From the NCBI RefSeq assembly GCF_000179555.1, contig NZ_AECZ01000004.1:124001-188000 (forward strand): 64,000 bases of DNA, given 5' to 3'. The translations under genes were made by a program, and so were the position numbers. This document shows, in pieces, positions 55,305-63,970 of this stretch. Under the pieces are notes generated by a model. The model made no database searches. It was not told the DNA's origin and was given only the letters and a program-made list of their open reading frames with translations. Position 1 is the stretch's first letter, and the number at the start of each line of letters is the position of its first letter. Source of the stretch: Solidesulfovibrio fructosivorans JJ] (GTDB taxonomy: Bacteria; Desulfobacterota; Desulfovibrionia; Desulfovibrionales; Desulfovibrionaceae).

Positions 55305-56360
55305 TCAGGAACGCACGCGCACCGCTTCCATCACCGCCGTTCCGGGCATCACATCCGCGACCGGCGACGCGGAGACCGTATCGCGACGGGCATACCGCGA
55401 CGCCAGGAGCGAACACACGAACAGCTGGAGCGGATGGTAAAACATAATCGGCAGCACGATCAGGCCCAGGGCCGGATTGGCGCCGAAAATAAGCCGCGCC
55501 ATGGGCACGCCCGAAGCCAGGGTCTTCTTCGAGCCGCAAAAAACCGCCGTGATCCGATCCTCCACCGGCATCCCCATCCGCTTGCCGATAAAGCTCGACA
55601 GGAACAGGGCCAGGGCCAGAAGAAGCGCCGCGCCGCCGAGCGTCACCACCAGCACCTCCAGGCCGGTGTGCGTCCACAAGCCGGATTTGACCGAGTCGCA
55701 AAACGTTCCATACACGAGGACCACAATCACCAGCTTGTCGAAGGTGTTGATGAACTTCTTGTGCCGCGAGGCCAGCTTGCCCAAAAAAGGACGCAATACC
55801 TGCCCCAGGACGAAAGGCAGAAGCAGCATCAGCGAGATGTTGACCACGGCATGGCCGAACGGCAGCCCGCCGGTCCCCTGCACACCCTCGATCAACTCCA
55901 CGATGGAAGGCGTCAGCACGATGCCGAGCAGGCTCGACAAGGTGGCGTTGAATATCGCCGCCGGCACGTTGCCCCGTGCAATAGCCGTCATGGCCACCGA
56001 CGAGGACACCGTCGACGGCAGGGCGCACAAATAGAGGAAGCCAAGCAACAGCCCCGGCGGCATCAAACCGCCGAAAAGCGCCCGAAACGGGAAATACAAA
56101 ATCGGAAACACCACAAAGGTCATGGCCTGCACCAACAGATGCAGCTTCCAGCGCGACATGCCCCGGCGCAGATGCTCCGTGGAAAGCGCCAAGCCATGCA
56201 GCAGAAAGATCATGAAGATGCCCCAGTTGGACACCTGCTCCGCATGCATGGCCCCGCCGATCGACCCGAATTCCGGAAACACCGTGGCCAGCGCCACCGC
56301 AAGCACCATGCCCGCCAAAAACCAATCCTTGGCAATTTTCTCGAGTATCTTCCCAACCAT
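55305..56360 (-). CDS. bile acid:sodium symporter-family (SBF-like) transporter
   Basis: 351 residues with about nine to ten helices. The family's conserved elements include LCALPSTVSSSVAMTAIARGNVPAAIFNATLSSLLG and GSKKTLASGVPMA. The relatives are sodium-coupled carriers of organic anions; some bacterial ones move arsenite. ATG 56360 is chosen because GGGGAG lies six bases before it, whereas the upstream in-frame ATG abuts that site. It is divergent from an AraC/cupin regulator. Confidence 0.85.
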   Translation of the reverse strand: MVGKILEKIAKDWFLAGMVLAVALATVFPEFGSIGGAMHAEQVSNWGIFMIFLLHGLALSTEHLRRGMSRWKLHLLVQAMTFVVFPILYFPFRALFGGLMPPGLLLGFLYLCALPSTVSSSVAMTAIARGNVPAAIFNATLSSLLGIVLTPSIVELIEGVQGTGGLPFGHAVVNISLMLLLPFVLGQVLRPFLGKLASRHKKFINTFDKLVIVVLVYGTFCDSVKSGLWTHTGLEVLVVTLGGAALLLALALFLSSFIGKRMGMPVEDRITAVFCGSKKTLASGVPMARLIFGANPALGLIVLPIMFYHPLQLFVCSLLASRYARRDTVSASPVADVMPGTAVMEAVRVRS

Positions 56361-56501
56361 GTCCATCTCCCCGGCCCATGCGGCCGTCTCGCCCCAATGC
56401 TGGAATCGACGCGCGCCCTCGCGGCCCGCGTCGGCAAAAACCTAAGCATGGACAGACGCGCCGTCTCGCGCTAGAAAGACAATATATAGCTGGAAACAGA
56501 C

Positions 56502-57278
56502 ATGACCACGGAACGTATCGCCCCCACCCTCCAAACCCTGCCCCGGCCCGTCTACCCGCGCAGCGAATCCCTGCCCGCCGGGTCCGTGTCCCGGGCCCAC
56601 GCCCACCCCTTCGGCCAGCTCTCCTTCGCCGGCGAAGGCGTGCTCCTCGTGCGTACCGAAACCGGCAGCCACGTCGCCCCGCCCCAACGCGCCGTCTGGG
56701 TGCCGCCCGGCATGGCCCACGAAGTCGCCGCATCGCGCCGCTCCGAAATGCGCGGCCTCTATATCGGCTGGGACCAGGACATCTTCCGCCCGCTGCAATG
56801 CCTCGTGCTCTCCGTCACGCCCCTGGCCCGCGAACTCATCCTCGCCGTCTGCGCCCTGCCCGTGCTCTACGACGAACACGGTCCCGACGGCCGGCTCGTG
56901 GCCGCGCTCCTCGACCAGCTCGCCAGCCTCCCCGTCGCCGACTTCAGCCTCCCCTGGCCCAAGGACCAGCGCCTGACCGCCATCTGCCAAGCCCTCACCG
57001 ACAGCCCCGACGACAGCCGCACCGCCAGCGCCTTCGCCAAATCCGCCGGCATGACCGAACGTACCCTCGGCCGCCTCTTCGTCGGCCAAACCGGGCTGAC
57101 CTTCGGCAACTGGCGACGCCGGGCGCGACTGCTCGCCTCGCTTTCGCTGCTCGAAGCCGGCAAAACCGTCACCACCACCGCCATCGAATGCGGCTACGAC
57201 TCCACCTCCGCCTTCATCGCCGCCTTTCGCGAAGCCTTCGGCATCACGCCCGGGGCGTTCGTACGCGGCGGCGTTTAG
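56502..57278 (+). CDS. AraC-family regulator with N-terminal cupin
   Basis: 258 residues. Residues 20-100 form a cupin (SRAHAHPFGQLSFAGEGVLLV; AVWVPPGMAHEVAA) that probably binds an effector. The C-terminal helix-turn-helix pair includes TVTTTAIECGYDSTSAFIAAFREAFGITPGAF. Divergent location implies control of the adjacent transporter gene, with promoters in the 141-base gap. Confidence 0.88.
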   Translation: MTTERIAPTLQTLPRPVYPRSESLPAGSVSRAHAHPFGQLSFAGEGVLLVRTETGSHVAPPQRAVWVPPGMAHEVAASRRSEMRGLYIGWDQDIFRPLQCLVLSVTPLARELILAVCALPVLYDEHGPDGRLVAALLDQLASLPVADFSLPWPKDQRLTAICQALTDSPDDSRTASAFAKSAGMTERTLGRLFVGQTGLTFGNWRRRARLLASLSLLEAGKTVTTTAIECGYDSTSAFIAAFREAFGITPGAFVRGGV

Positions 57279-57306
57279 GCAGCAGGCGGCAAGCGACAGG
57301 ATGAGG

Positions 57307-57375
57307 CAGGGGCGCTGCCCCTGCGACCCCGCCAGGGCTCCGCCCTGGACCCGCCGGAGGGCTTATGCCCTCCGG
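57307..57375. repeat. GC-rich triple-hairpin repeat, copy 1
   Basis: Three successive stems: CAGGGGC/GCCCCTG (57307-57323), CCAGGGC/GCCCTGG (57332-57348) and CCGGAGGGC/GCCCTCCGG (57354-57375). The first two share the base order of the inverted copy at 57720-57778. It begins 28 bases after the AraC stop and likely acts as its terminator. Confidence 0.7.
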
Positions 57376-57440
57376 ACCTCCCTTTACCGGGTTGGGATGG
57401 TGAGGCGGGAGTTCGGTCGGTGATGTCGGTGGTGCCTTTC

Positions 57441-57660
57441 TTGTTGCCGCAATCGGCCCGGCGACACGAGGCGCGTTGCGCCTCGACGCCGGACACGATT
57501 GCGGCAACAACCACGCCAGCGGCGAAGCGCCGCATTTACAAAAAGAAGAGATGTTCTCCGAATGTCGCCCCCTTGGGGCGACCGGCGTGGTGGCGGCGGA
57601 ATTTGCCGGGACGGTGCATGTCGCTTCGCGACAAGCTCGTCCCAGACAAATTCCGCCGCC
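57441..57660. ncRNA. cluster of nested hairpins, possible structured RNA
   Basis: Outer 14-bp arms TTGTTGCCGCAATC (57441-57454) and its exact complement (57497-57510) enclose CCGGCG/CGCCGG and GAGGCGC/GCGCCTC. Next come GTCGCCCC/GGGGCGAC (57564-57582) and a second large structure with 14-bp arms GGCGGCGGAATTTG (57592-57605) and its complement (57647-57660), enclosing GGGACG/CGTCCC and TGTCGC/GCGACA. The regular arrangement exceeds chance, but an RNA function is a guess. Confidence 0.4.
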
Positions 57661-57719
57661 ATCTTCTCACACTCCGCCTTCCCGCCAGCCAACCCCACTC
57701 CCACCCGCCAAAGCACCCC

Positions 57720-57778
57720 GGATGGGGGGTCCGGGGGGCCCGTGGCCTCCCGGCGGGGTCCGGGGCAGCGCCCCGGCT
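57720..57778. repeat. GC-rich repeat, inverted copy 2
   Basis: Read on the minus strand it begins GGGGCGCTGCCCCGG, then ACCCCGCCGGG, as copy 1 begins GGGGCGCTGCCCCTG, CGACCCCGCCAGGG. It starts 13 bases past the stop of the minus-strand FIST gene, so each convergent gene has its own copy. Confidence 0.65.
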
Positions 57779-57791
57779 ACGACGACGACGC

Positions 57792-59936
57792 CTACGCCTC
57801 GGGCAGCACCTTGATAGCGACGAGGGTGACGTCGTCTTCGGGCTGGGCCTCGCCGAGGAAAGCGCACAGCCCGGCCAGGACGGCATCGACGATTTCGGCG
57901 GCCGGAGCGCCATGATGCCGCTTGAGCAGTTCGCGTACGCGGTCCTTGCCGAACATTTCGCCGGCGGGGTTGCGGGCTTCCCAGAGGCCGTCGGTGGCGA
58001 GCAGCGCCACCTGGCCGGGCTTCATGCCCGCGGCGCTGTTTTCGGCGTAGCGGGCTTCGGTGACGATGCCGAGGGGGGGGCCGCCCTTGTCGGGGATATC
58101 CTGGACGAGGCCGGTTTCGGCGTCGTAGAGGATGATGGGGTCGTGTCCGGCGCGCACCCAGTGGATGCGTTTTTTCTCGATATCGATGGCGAGGTAGAAG
58201 AGCGTCATGAACCGGCCGGAATCGGCCAGATCGGCGCACAGGAGCTTGTTGACGTCGTCGATGACGGCGGCCAGCGAGCCGGGCTGGAAGGAGCGCATGC
58301 GCAGAAAGGCCCGGGCTGTGGTCATGAGCAGGGCGGCGGCGATGCCGTGGCCGGTAACGTCGCCGATGATGACGCCGAAGCTGCCATTTTGTTCGTTGGG
58401 CTCGTGGATGAAGTCGTAGTAGTCGCCGCCGGTTTCATCGCTGTAGAGGCTGGTGCCGGCGATATCGAAGCCCGGCAGTCCCGGCGCGGCCTGGGGCAGG
58501 AGGTTGCGCTGCACTTCCTCGGCCAGGGCCAGGGCCTGGCGCAGCAGTTCGTTTTTGCGCTGGATTTCCAGGCGCGCCTCGTTGATTTCCTGGTTGATGG
58601 CCCGCATGAGGGCCTGGGAGCGGTCTTTTTGGGCTTCGAGACGTTCCCGGGAGCTGTTGGCGCGGTCCAGGGCCCGGGTCAGGGCGCGGATTTCCCGGCG
58701 CAGGGATTCGGCCTCGCCGGTGGGGCAGGAATCCTTGGCATCCACGGGCGCAAGACGAGACGCCGCGACCTCGCCGCCAAGCACGAGGCTTACGAGGGAC
58801 CCGTTGTGCAGGTGCAGGGGCAGGTCCCTGGCCGAGGGGGCGAGTTCCCCGAAGCAGTAGAACCCGGCCACGGGCGTGCCCGGCGGCAGCGCGGCGACCA
58901 TCTGGGAAACTTCCTCGTCGGCCCTGGTGCCGAGGATGTCCTTGCGGGTGGAGCAGGAAAGAAGCAGTGCGCCGGCCGGCGTGAACGCGCCCCTGGCTTC
59001 TTCGGCCAGCTCCCGGCTCCTGGCGCGGATGTCGGCGAGCATGCCGGGCCGGTCGGCCTCGGCCAGCTGGACCATGGCCCCTTCGGGCACGCCGGCCGCG
59101 AACTGAATGCTGCCGTCGTCCTCGCTGTAGAACCCCGGCGCGCGCAGGTAAAAATCCTTTTTCACCTCGCAGGCCACGGCCAGGGGCAGTTCCGTGGCCG
59201 GTTCGGCATGGGGGCCGAGGTAGCGGCGGTAGAAATCCAGGGCCGTGTCGTCGCCGATACGGCTGACGATGCTCCCGGAAACCCCGGTCACGCGCGACAG
59301 GCCGCCCACGGGCCGCCAGCCCCGCGACAGGCGCATGGCCGAGGGGATATCGCCGGTCAGCAGCATAAACGGCGCGGCATGAAGGAGCACCTCGCGGCCG
59401 CAAAACTGGCGCACGGGCCGCCGGTCGGCAAGTTGCCGCGCGGAGATGCCGCCAAGGACCATGCACTCCGGGCCAAGGGCCGCATCCAGGGCCTGGCCGA
59501 AGGCCTGGACGCCGCCCCGGCCGCCGTCCGGGAAAGCCAGGCACAGGGACGGGGGCGCGACGAGGCCTTTCCGGGCCGTTTCCAGGGCGTCGCGCGCCTG
59601 GGCCGCCGCATCGGCACCCGGGCCGGCGAAGTCGCGGACAAGGCCCACGGAGCAGCCGATGCCCTCGCCGCCAAAGGCCACGAGCAGCACCGAATCGTCG
59701 CTGACGCCGCCGACCGAGGACATCTCGCCGGCCGTGGTCGCGCCGACCAGGGGCACGCCCGGGAAGGCCTCCTCGATGACGCGCAAAATCAGGCCGTGGT
59801 CGTAGCCGACCCCGGTGAACAAAAGCAGCCCGACCGGCGCCGCGTCGCCAAGCCCCTGCCGGCAGGACGCAACCGCGCTCCGGGCGGCGCAGTCCGCATC
59901 CAGACACTTGGCATGCCCGACCGCCATCCGCAACAT
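57792..59936 (-). CDS. FIST-SpoIIE phosphatase sensor
   Basis: 714 residues. Residues about 5-385 form FIST_N/FIST_C sensor domains (TGVGYDHGLILRVIEEAFPGVPLVGATTAGE; VAGFYCFGELAP), thought to bind small molecules. A coiled coil (about 415-480) precedes a PP2C/SpoIIE phosphatase domain with DETGGDYYDFIHEP, IGDVTGHGIAAALLM and ATDGLWEARN, which holds its metal-binding aspartates. It would dephosphorylate an anti-sigma-factor antagonist in response to a ligand. The start at 59936 has GAGGAG upstream. Confidence 0.9.
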   Translation of the reverse strand: MLRMAVGHAKCLDADCAARSAVASCRQGLGDAAPVGLLLFTGVGYDHGLILRVIEEAFPGVPLVGATTAGEMSSVGGVSDDSVLLVAFGGEGIGCSVGLVRDFAGPGADAAAQARDALETARKGLVAPPSLCLAFPDGGRGGVQAFGQALDAALGPECMVLGGISARQLADRRPVRQFCGREVLLHAAPFMLLTGDIPSAMRLSRGWRPVGGLSRVTGVSGSIVSRIGDDTALDFYRRYLGPHAEPATELPLAVACEVKKDFYLRAPGFYSEDDGSIQFAAGVPEGAMVQLAEADRPGMLADIRARSRELAEEARGAFTPAGALLLSCSTRKDILGTRADEEVSQMVAALPPGTPVAGFYCFGELAPSARDLPLHLHNGSLVSLVLGGEVAASRLAPVDAKDSCPTGEAESLRREIRALTRALDRANSSRERLEAQKDRSQALMRAINQEINEARLEIQRKNELLRQALALAEEVQRNLLPQAAPGLPGFDIAGTSLYSDETGGDYYDFIHEPNEQNGSFGVIIGDVTGHGIAAALLMTTARAFLRMRSFQPGSLAAVIDDVNKLLCADLADSGRFMTLFYLAIDIEKKRIHWVRAGHDPIILYDAETGLVQDIPDKGGPPLGIVTEARYAENSAAGMKPGQVALLATDGLWEARNPAGEMFGKDRVRELLKRHHGAPAAEIVDAVLAGLCAFLGEAQPEDDVTLVAIKVLPEA

Positions 59937-60120
59937 GCACACCTCCTCGCGAGGCTCCCGCCCCTGCCGGGAAGACAGGCGGACCAAGGGAGCATAATGC
60001 ATTATTGGTCCGATTCGGAAAATGGCAAGGCCTCCGGCGCGACGCAACCGGCCGTCCCGACCACCCCGCCCCGGCCGGTCCCCGGAAAACGCCCGCCTAA
60101 CCCCGCCATTGCCTTTCGTT

Positions 60121-60528
60121 TCACTTCGAAGGGACGGCCGGTTCCGTCAATTCGCGGATAATGCCGCATTGGTCGATGGGCGTGGCCCCGGTGCAGCGTT
60201 GGCGCAAGGCGCGCAGTTGCGCCTGGAGGGCCTGGAGGCGGTCGATGCGCTCGGTGATGTGGCCGATGTGCGTTTCGAGCAGCGTGTTGACCTCGCCGCA
60301 ATCCGGACAAGCGCCGTCCGTAAGGGCGAGCAGGGCCCGGATTTCGTCGAGGTTCATTTCCAGCGCCCGGCAGTTGCGGATAAACGACAGCCGGGCGAGG
60401 TGGGCGGCGTTGTAGAGCCGGTAGTTGCCGTCCGAACGCTCCGGCGGCGGCAAGAGCCCTTCCTTCTCGTAGTACCGGACCGTATCCGGCCGGCACCCCG
60501 TGCGTCTGGCCAGTTCACCGATGCGCAT
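60121..60528 (-). CDS. MerR-family heavy-metal regulator (ZntR/CadR/PbrR type)
   Basis: 135 residues. The winged helix is MRIGELARRTGCRPDTVRYYEKEGLLPPPERSDGNYRLY. A dimerising helix with cysteines DGACPDCGEVN and a C-terminal CTGATPIDQCGII supply metal ligands typical of zinc/cadmium/lead sensors. The start at 60528 fits the family; longer frames add unrelated sequence. It is divergent from the P1B-ATPase gene and controls it through the promoter between them. Confidence 0.93.
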   Translation of the reverse strand: MRIGELARRTGCRPDTVRYYEKEGLLPPPERSDGNYRLYNAAHLARLSFIRNCRALEMNLDEIRALLALTDGACPDCGEVNTLLETHIGHITERIDRLQALQAQLRALRQRCTGATPIDQCGIIRELTEPAVPSK

Positions 60529-60557
60529 GCTTTTTTTCCTCCGATACGGATAAGGGC

Positions 60558-60588
60558 TTGACCCTGGAGTCGCTCCAAGGTGTGTCAT
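60558..60588 (+). promoter_or_regulatory. MerR-type promoter of the P1B-ATPase gene
   Basis: -35 TTGACC (60558-60563) and -10 TGTCAT (60583-60588) are separated by 19 bases, the long spacing that MerR proteins untwist. The spacer holds the operator palindrome ACCCTGGAGT-CG-CTCCAAGGT-like (60561-60581). Confidence 0.82.
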
Positions 60589-60617
60589 GGGGGCGAACAA
60601 CGCAAGGAGGATTTTCC

Positions 60618-62852
60618 ATGCCAAGCCATGCGCACTCCCATGACCATGGTCATGATCCGTTTGATAAGCCCTGCTGTTGCGGCCACGAAAATTGCCGGAC
60701 AAGCGCCGACGCGCCCGGGGCCGGGGAAGACATTCCTGAAGCGGCCAGAAAGGACACCTTCCGCATTGAGGCCATGGACTGTCCCATGGAAGAGGCCATG
60801 ATCCGCAAGGCGCTCGGGGCCATGCCCGGTGTGGCCGGGATGCGCTTCAACCTGCTGGCCCGGGAGCTGACGGTGCACCACGACCTGCCGGACACCATCG
60901 GCATCGTGGCGGCCATCGCGGCGCTGGGCATGGAGGCCGTGCCGGTCACGGCCGAGGGGCCGCCGCGCCTGGCCGCCGGGCCGACCGGACCGTGGGTGAC
61001 GCCGGTCCAGGTCGCGGCCCTGGCCGTCGCCGTGGCGGCGGAGGTCACCGAATGGCTGGGGATTTTTAGGCCCTGGCTGCCCCTTGCCTGCGCCCTGGCC
61101 GCCATCCTGGCCTGCGGCCTGCCCATCTACCGCAAGGGATTGACGGCGCTCAAAAACCGGGAACTCAACATCAACGCGCTCATGAGCATCGCCGCCACCG
61201 GGGCGGTCCTTCTCGGCCAGTTCCCGGAAGCGGCCATGGTCATGGTGCTTTTCGCCATTGCCGAACAGATGGAATCCGCGTCCCTGGCCAGGGCCAGGCA
61301 GGCGGTCACGGCGCTTTTGTCCCTGGCCCCGGAGCAGGCGACCATGCGGCGGGAAAACGGCGCGTTCGCGGTGGTTCCCGCCCGGGAAGTGCCGGTCGGC
61401 GCGACGGTGCGCTTGCAGCCCGGGGAGCGCGTACCCCTCGACGGCAAGGTGGTCGCCGGCCGGTCCTCGGTCGACCAGTCGCCCATCACCGGCGAGAGCC
61501 TGCCTGTGGAGAAAGAGCCGGGCGACCCCCTTTTCGCCGGCGCCATCAACCAGGAAGGCGAACTGGTGATGGAGACGACGGCCCTGGCCGACGACTCGAC
61601 GCTTTCCCGCATCACCCGGGCGGTGGTGGCCGCGCCAAGCAAAAAGTCCGGCACCCAGCGCTTCGTGGACCGCTTCGCGGCGGTCTACACCCCGGCCGTC
61701 TTCGCCGTGGCCGTGGCCGTGGCCGTGCTGCCGCCGCTTTTCTGGGGCGGCGGGTTCGTGGACTGGATATACAAGGGACTGGTCATCCTGGTCATCGCCT
61801 GCCCCTGCGCCCTGGTCATCTCCACGCCGGTCTCCGTGGTCAGCGGGTTGGCCGCCGCCGCCAAGCACGGCATCCTGGTCAAGGGCGGGCTGTTTCTGGA
61901 GCGGGGCCACGCCCTGCGCGCCCTGGGCCTCGACAAGACCGGCACGGTGACCACCGGCCGGCCGGCCCAGACGGACTTCGAAAACCGCGCCGGCGAGGCG
62001 GCCGCCAACCGGGCCGTGGCGGCAAGCCTGGCCGCGCGCTCGGACCATCCCGTGTCCCGGGCCGTGGCGAACGCGGCGGCGGACGACGGCATAACGCCCC
62101 GGCACGTGGAGGCGTTCACCGCCCTGCCCGGCCTTGGCGTGCGCGGCACCGTGGACGGCCGCGTCTTTCATCTCGGCAACCACCGGCTGATCGAGGAGCT
62201 TGGGCTGTGCTCGCCGGCCCTGGAGGCGAGGCTCGATGCCCTCGAAAGCGTGGGCAAGACCACCGTGCTCCTGGCCGACGCGGACGGAGTGCTGGCGCTT
62301 TTCGCCGCCGCCGACGCGGTGCGGCCCCACAGCCGCGACGCCGTGGCCCAACTTCATGCCCTCGGCGTTTCCACCGTGCTTTTATCCGGGGACAACACCC
62401 ACACGGCCGAGGCCATCGCCCGGGAGGTGGGCATCGATGCCGCCCATGGCGACCGGATGCCCGAGGACAAGGCCGAGGCCATCGCGGCGCTTCGCCGGGA
62501 GCATCGCGGCAAGGGGCTGGTGGGCATGGTCGGCGACGGCATCAACGACGCCCCGGCGCTGGCGGCGGCGGACATCGGCTTCGCCATGGGCGCGGCCGGC
62601 ACCGACGCGGCCATCGAGACGGCGGACGTGGCCATCATGGACGACGACCCGCGCAAGCTCGCCGCCTTTATCCGGCTGTCCCGGGATACCGTCGCCGTGC
62701 TGCGCCAAAACATCGCCCTGGCCTTGGGGCTCAAGGGGCTCGTGCTGGCGCTGACCGTGGCGGGCTACGGCTCCATGCTTTTGGCCGTCTTCGCCGACAT
62801 GGGCACGAGCCTGCTGGTCATCGGCAACGGACTGCGGCTGTTGCGGAAATAG
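60618..62852 (+). CDS. zntA: P1B-type heavy-metal ATPase (Zn/Cd/Pb exporter)
   Basis: 744 residues. A histidine-rich start (SHAHSHDHGHD) and CCCGHENC lead to a heavy-metal-associated domain with AMDCPMEEAMIRKAL, which has only one of the usual two cysteines. Eight helices carry the transport motif CPC (C395-C397). The phosphorylation site is D439 in DKTGT, and GDGINDAP is present. It pumps divalent metals out of the cell. AAGGAGG precedes ATG 60618. Confidence 0.95.
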   Translation: MPSHAHSHDHGHDPFDKPCCCGHENCRTSADAPGAGEDIPEAARKDTFRIEAMDCPMEEAMIRKALGAMPGVAGMRFNLLARELTVHHDLPDTIGIVAAIAALGMEAVPVTAEGPPRLAAGPTGPWVTPVQVAALAVAVAAEVTEWLGIFRPWLPLACALAAILACGLPIYRKGLTALKNRELNINALMSIAATGAVLLGQFPEAAMVMVLFAIAEQMESASLARARQAVTALLSLAPEQATMRRENGAFAVVPAREVPVGATVRLQPGERVPLDGKVVAGRSSVDQSPITGESLPVEKEPGDPLFAGAINQEGELVMETTALADDSTLSRITRAVVAAPSKKSGTQRFVDRFAAVYTPAVFAVAVAVAVLPPLFWGGGFVDWIYKGLVILVIACPCALVISTPVSVVSGLAAAAKHGILVKGGLFLERGHALRALGLDKTGTVTTGRPAQTDFENRAGEAAANRAVAASLAARSDHPVSRAVANAAADDGITPRHVEAFTALPGLGVRGTVDGRVFHLGNHRLIEELGLCSPALEARLDALESVGKTTVLLADADGVLALFAAADAVRPHSRDAVAQLHALGVSTVLLSGDNTHTAEAIAREVGIDAAHGDRMPEDKAEAIAALRREHRGKGLVGMVGDGINDAPALAAADIGFAMGAAGTDAAIETADVAIMDDDPRKLAAFIRLSRDTVAVLRQNIALALGLKGLVLALTVAGYGSMLLAVFADMGTSLLVIGNGLRLLRK

Positions 62853-62951
62853 TCCGGATACCGGTCAGACATATCAAACAAGGAGTCAGGCCTATAGTTT
62901 TCCGTTTTTCCTGCCGATAGTAAACAATGATACCATAGCGGGAGGCCGGAC

Positions 62952-63749
62952 ATGGAGATAGGGAGCGCGACATCGCCGTTTGCGGCCGGCTTTGCCGTAT
63001 CGCAAACCATGGGCACGACGGGGAAGCAACAGGCCGATGCGGCCGGGTCCGCCACCGATTCGGGCCGCGGCTACCAAAGAGCCCTGGGATCGACGGCATC
63101 GAGCGCGTCGAATGTCCTGGCCAATAATTTTGTCCAGACGAATTTTGAACAATCGAAATACGTCACGGCGACGGTCTCAAATCTCCAGACGGAGCGCGAC
63201 TTCGGCGACAAGATGGGGACCTTGCTTGACAGCCTCAAGGGGCAAGCCGCACTCCTTAACACCAAAATGCATGTTTCCAGCCACGACTCGACATACGTCG
63301 TCGCGACCCTCATGCAGCATAAAGTGAAAGACGGCGTCAAGCAGGTGACCAACGACGAATACATGGACCAATCGGCCGACAACCTGGACGACCTCAAGGA
63401 CGAGATCGAACAGCGGGCCGAAGAGGCGACCCAGCCCCAGGACCCCAGCCAGGGCGATGCCGCCGATACGTCGCAAACCGCCGACACGGCCGACGCATCC
63501 ACGGCCACAACAGCGACCGATCAGGCCGCGCCGACCGGGCAGGACGCCAGCGCGTTAGCCGACACCCGGGAGAACGGCGGACAGCAGGCCGAGACCGTGA
63601 CCGAAGCGGCCACCGCCGCCGGCGCATCAAACGCCACGGGCGCGGCAACGCCGCCCACAGCCGTTTCCGGCGACGCCGCCACAAGCGAACCCGCGCAAAA
63701 TCCCAGCCTCCTCCCGCCGACGACCGCATCCCTGGATATCCTGGTCTGA
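62952..63749 (+). CDS. alanine/threonine-rich protein of unknown function, copy 1
   Basis: 265 residues. Residues 1-160 are mixed and helical (NLQTERDFGDKMGTLLDSLKGQAALLNTKM). Residues 160-265 are a low-complexity, alanine/threonine/serine/aspartate/glutamine tail that would be disordered. There is no signal peptide. GGGAGG lies eight bases before the ATG. The same start (MEIGSATSPF) begins another copy at 63971. I do not recognise the family; a surface- or filament-associated protein is possible. Confidence 0.7.
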   Translation: MEIGSATSPFAAGFAVSQTMGTTGKQQADAAGSATDSGRGYQRALGSTASSASNVLANNFVQTNFEQSKYVTATVSNLQTERDFGDKMGTLLDSLKGQAALLNTKMHVSSHDSTYVVATLMQHKVKDGVKQVTNDEYMDQSADNLDDLKDEIEQRAEEATQPQDPSQGDAADTSQTADTADASTATTATDQAAPTGQDASALADTRENGGQQAETVTEAATAAGASNATGAATPPTAVSGDAATSEPAQNPSLLPPTTASLDILV

Positions 63750-63817
63750 GGCGGCAATCGCCGGCAATCAACCATCCGGGAACGGACAAGAGCGCCACAG
63801 CGCCGACCATCCTTGTC

Positions 63818-63874
63818 GACATGGGCACGAATCCGACTGTTCTCGGCAACGGCTTGCGGCTGTTGCGCAAATAA
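63818..63874 (+). pseudogene. duplicated last 18 codons of the zntA gene
   Basis: The stretch reads DMGTNPTVLGNGLRLLRK then stop. It matches zntA bases 62796-62852 at about 45 of 57 positions and has the same length. No gene is attached upstream. It marks the left end of a tandem duplication whose unit is about 1.02 kb. Confidence 0.8.
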
Positions 63875-63970
63875 ATTTCCGCCACAGTCCCATCGAACAG
63901 GCGATCAGACCTAGAGTTTTTCGCCTACCTCACCGATAGGTAATATGACACCGAATACGGGAGGCCGGAC

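Larger units (their letters stand above)
57279..57791. other. 513-base non-coding region dense in hairpins
   Basis: It lies between the convergent AraC and FIST-SpoIIE genes. It holds two inverted copies of a GC-rich repeat (57307-57375 and about 57720-57778) and between them several independent hairpins (57441-57510, 57564-57582, 57592-57660). I see no coding frame of merit. Confidence 0.6.

Noticed and set aside
55290-56474. A long plus-strand frame opposite the SBF-like transporter
   Set aside because: Histidine/arginine/glutamine-rich shadow; the minus strand gives a clean multi-helix membrane protein.
57441-57660. CRISPR-like array in the hairpin-rich region
   Set aside because: The stems are inverted, not direct, repeats of constant unit and spacing, and no cas genes are nearby.
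57420-60161. A 913-codon plus-strand frame opposite the FIST-SpoIIE gene
   Set aside because: Glycine/arginine-rich with no motifs, while the opposite strand has intact FIST and PP2C motifs and a GAGGAG site.
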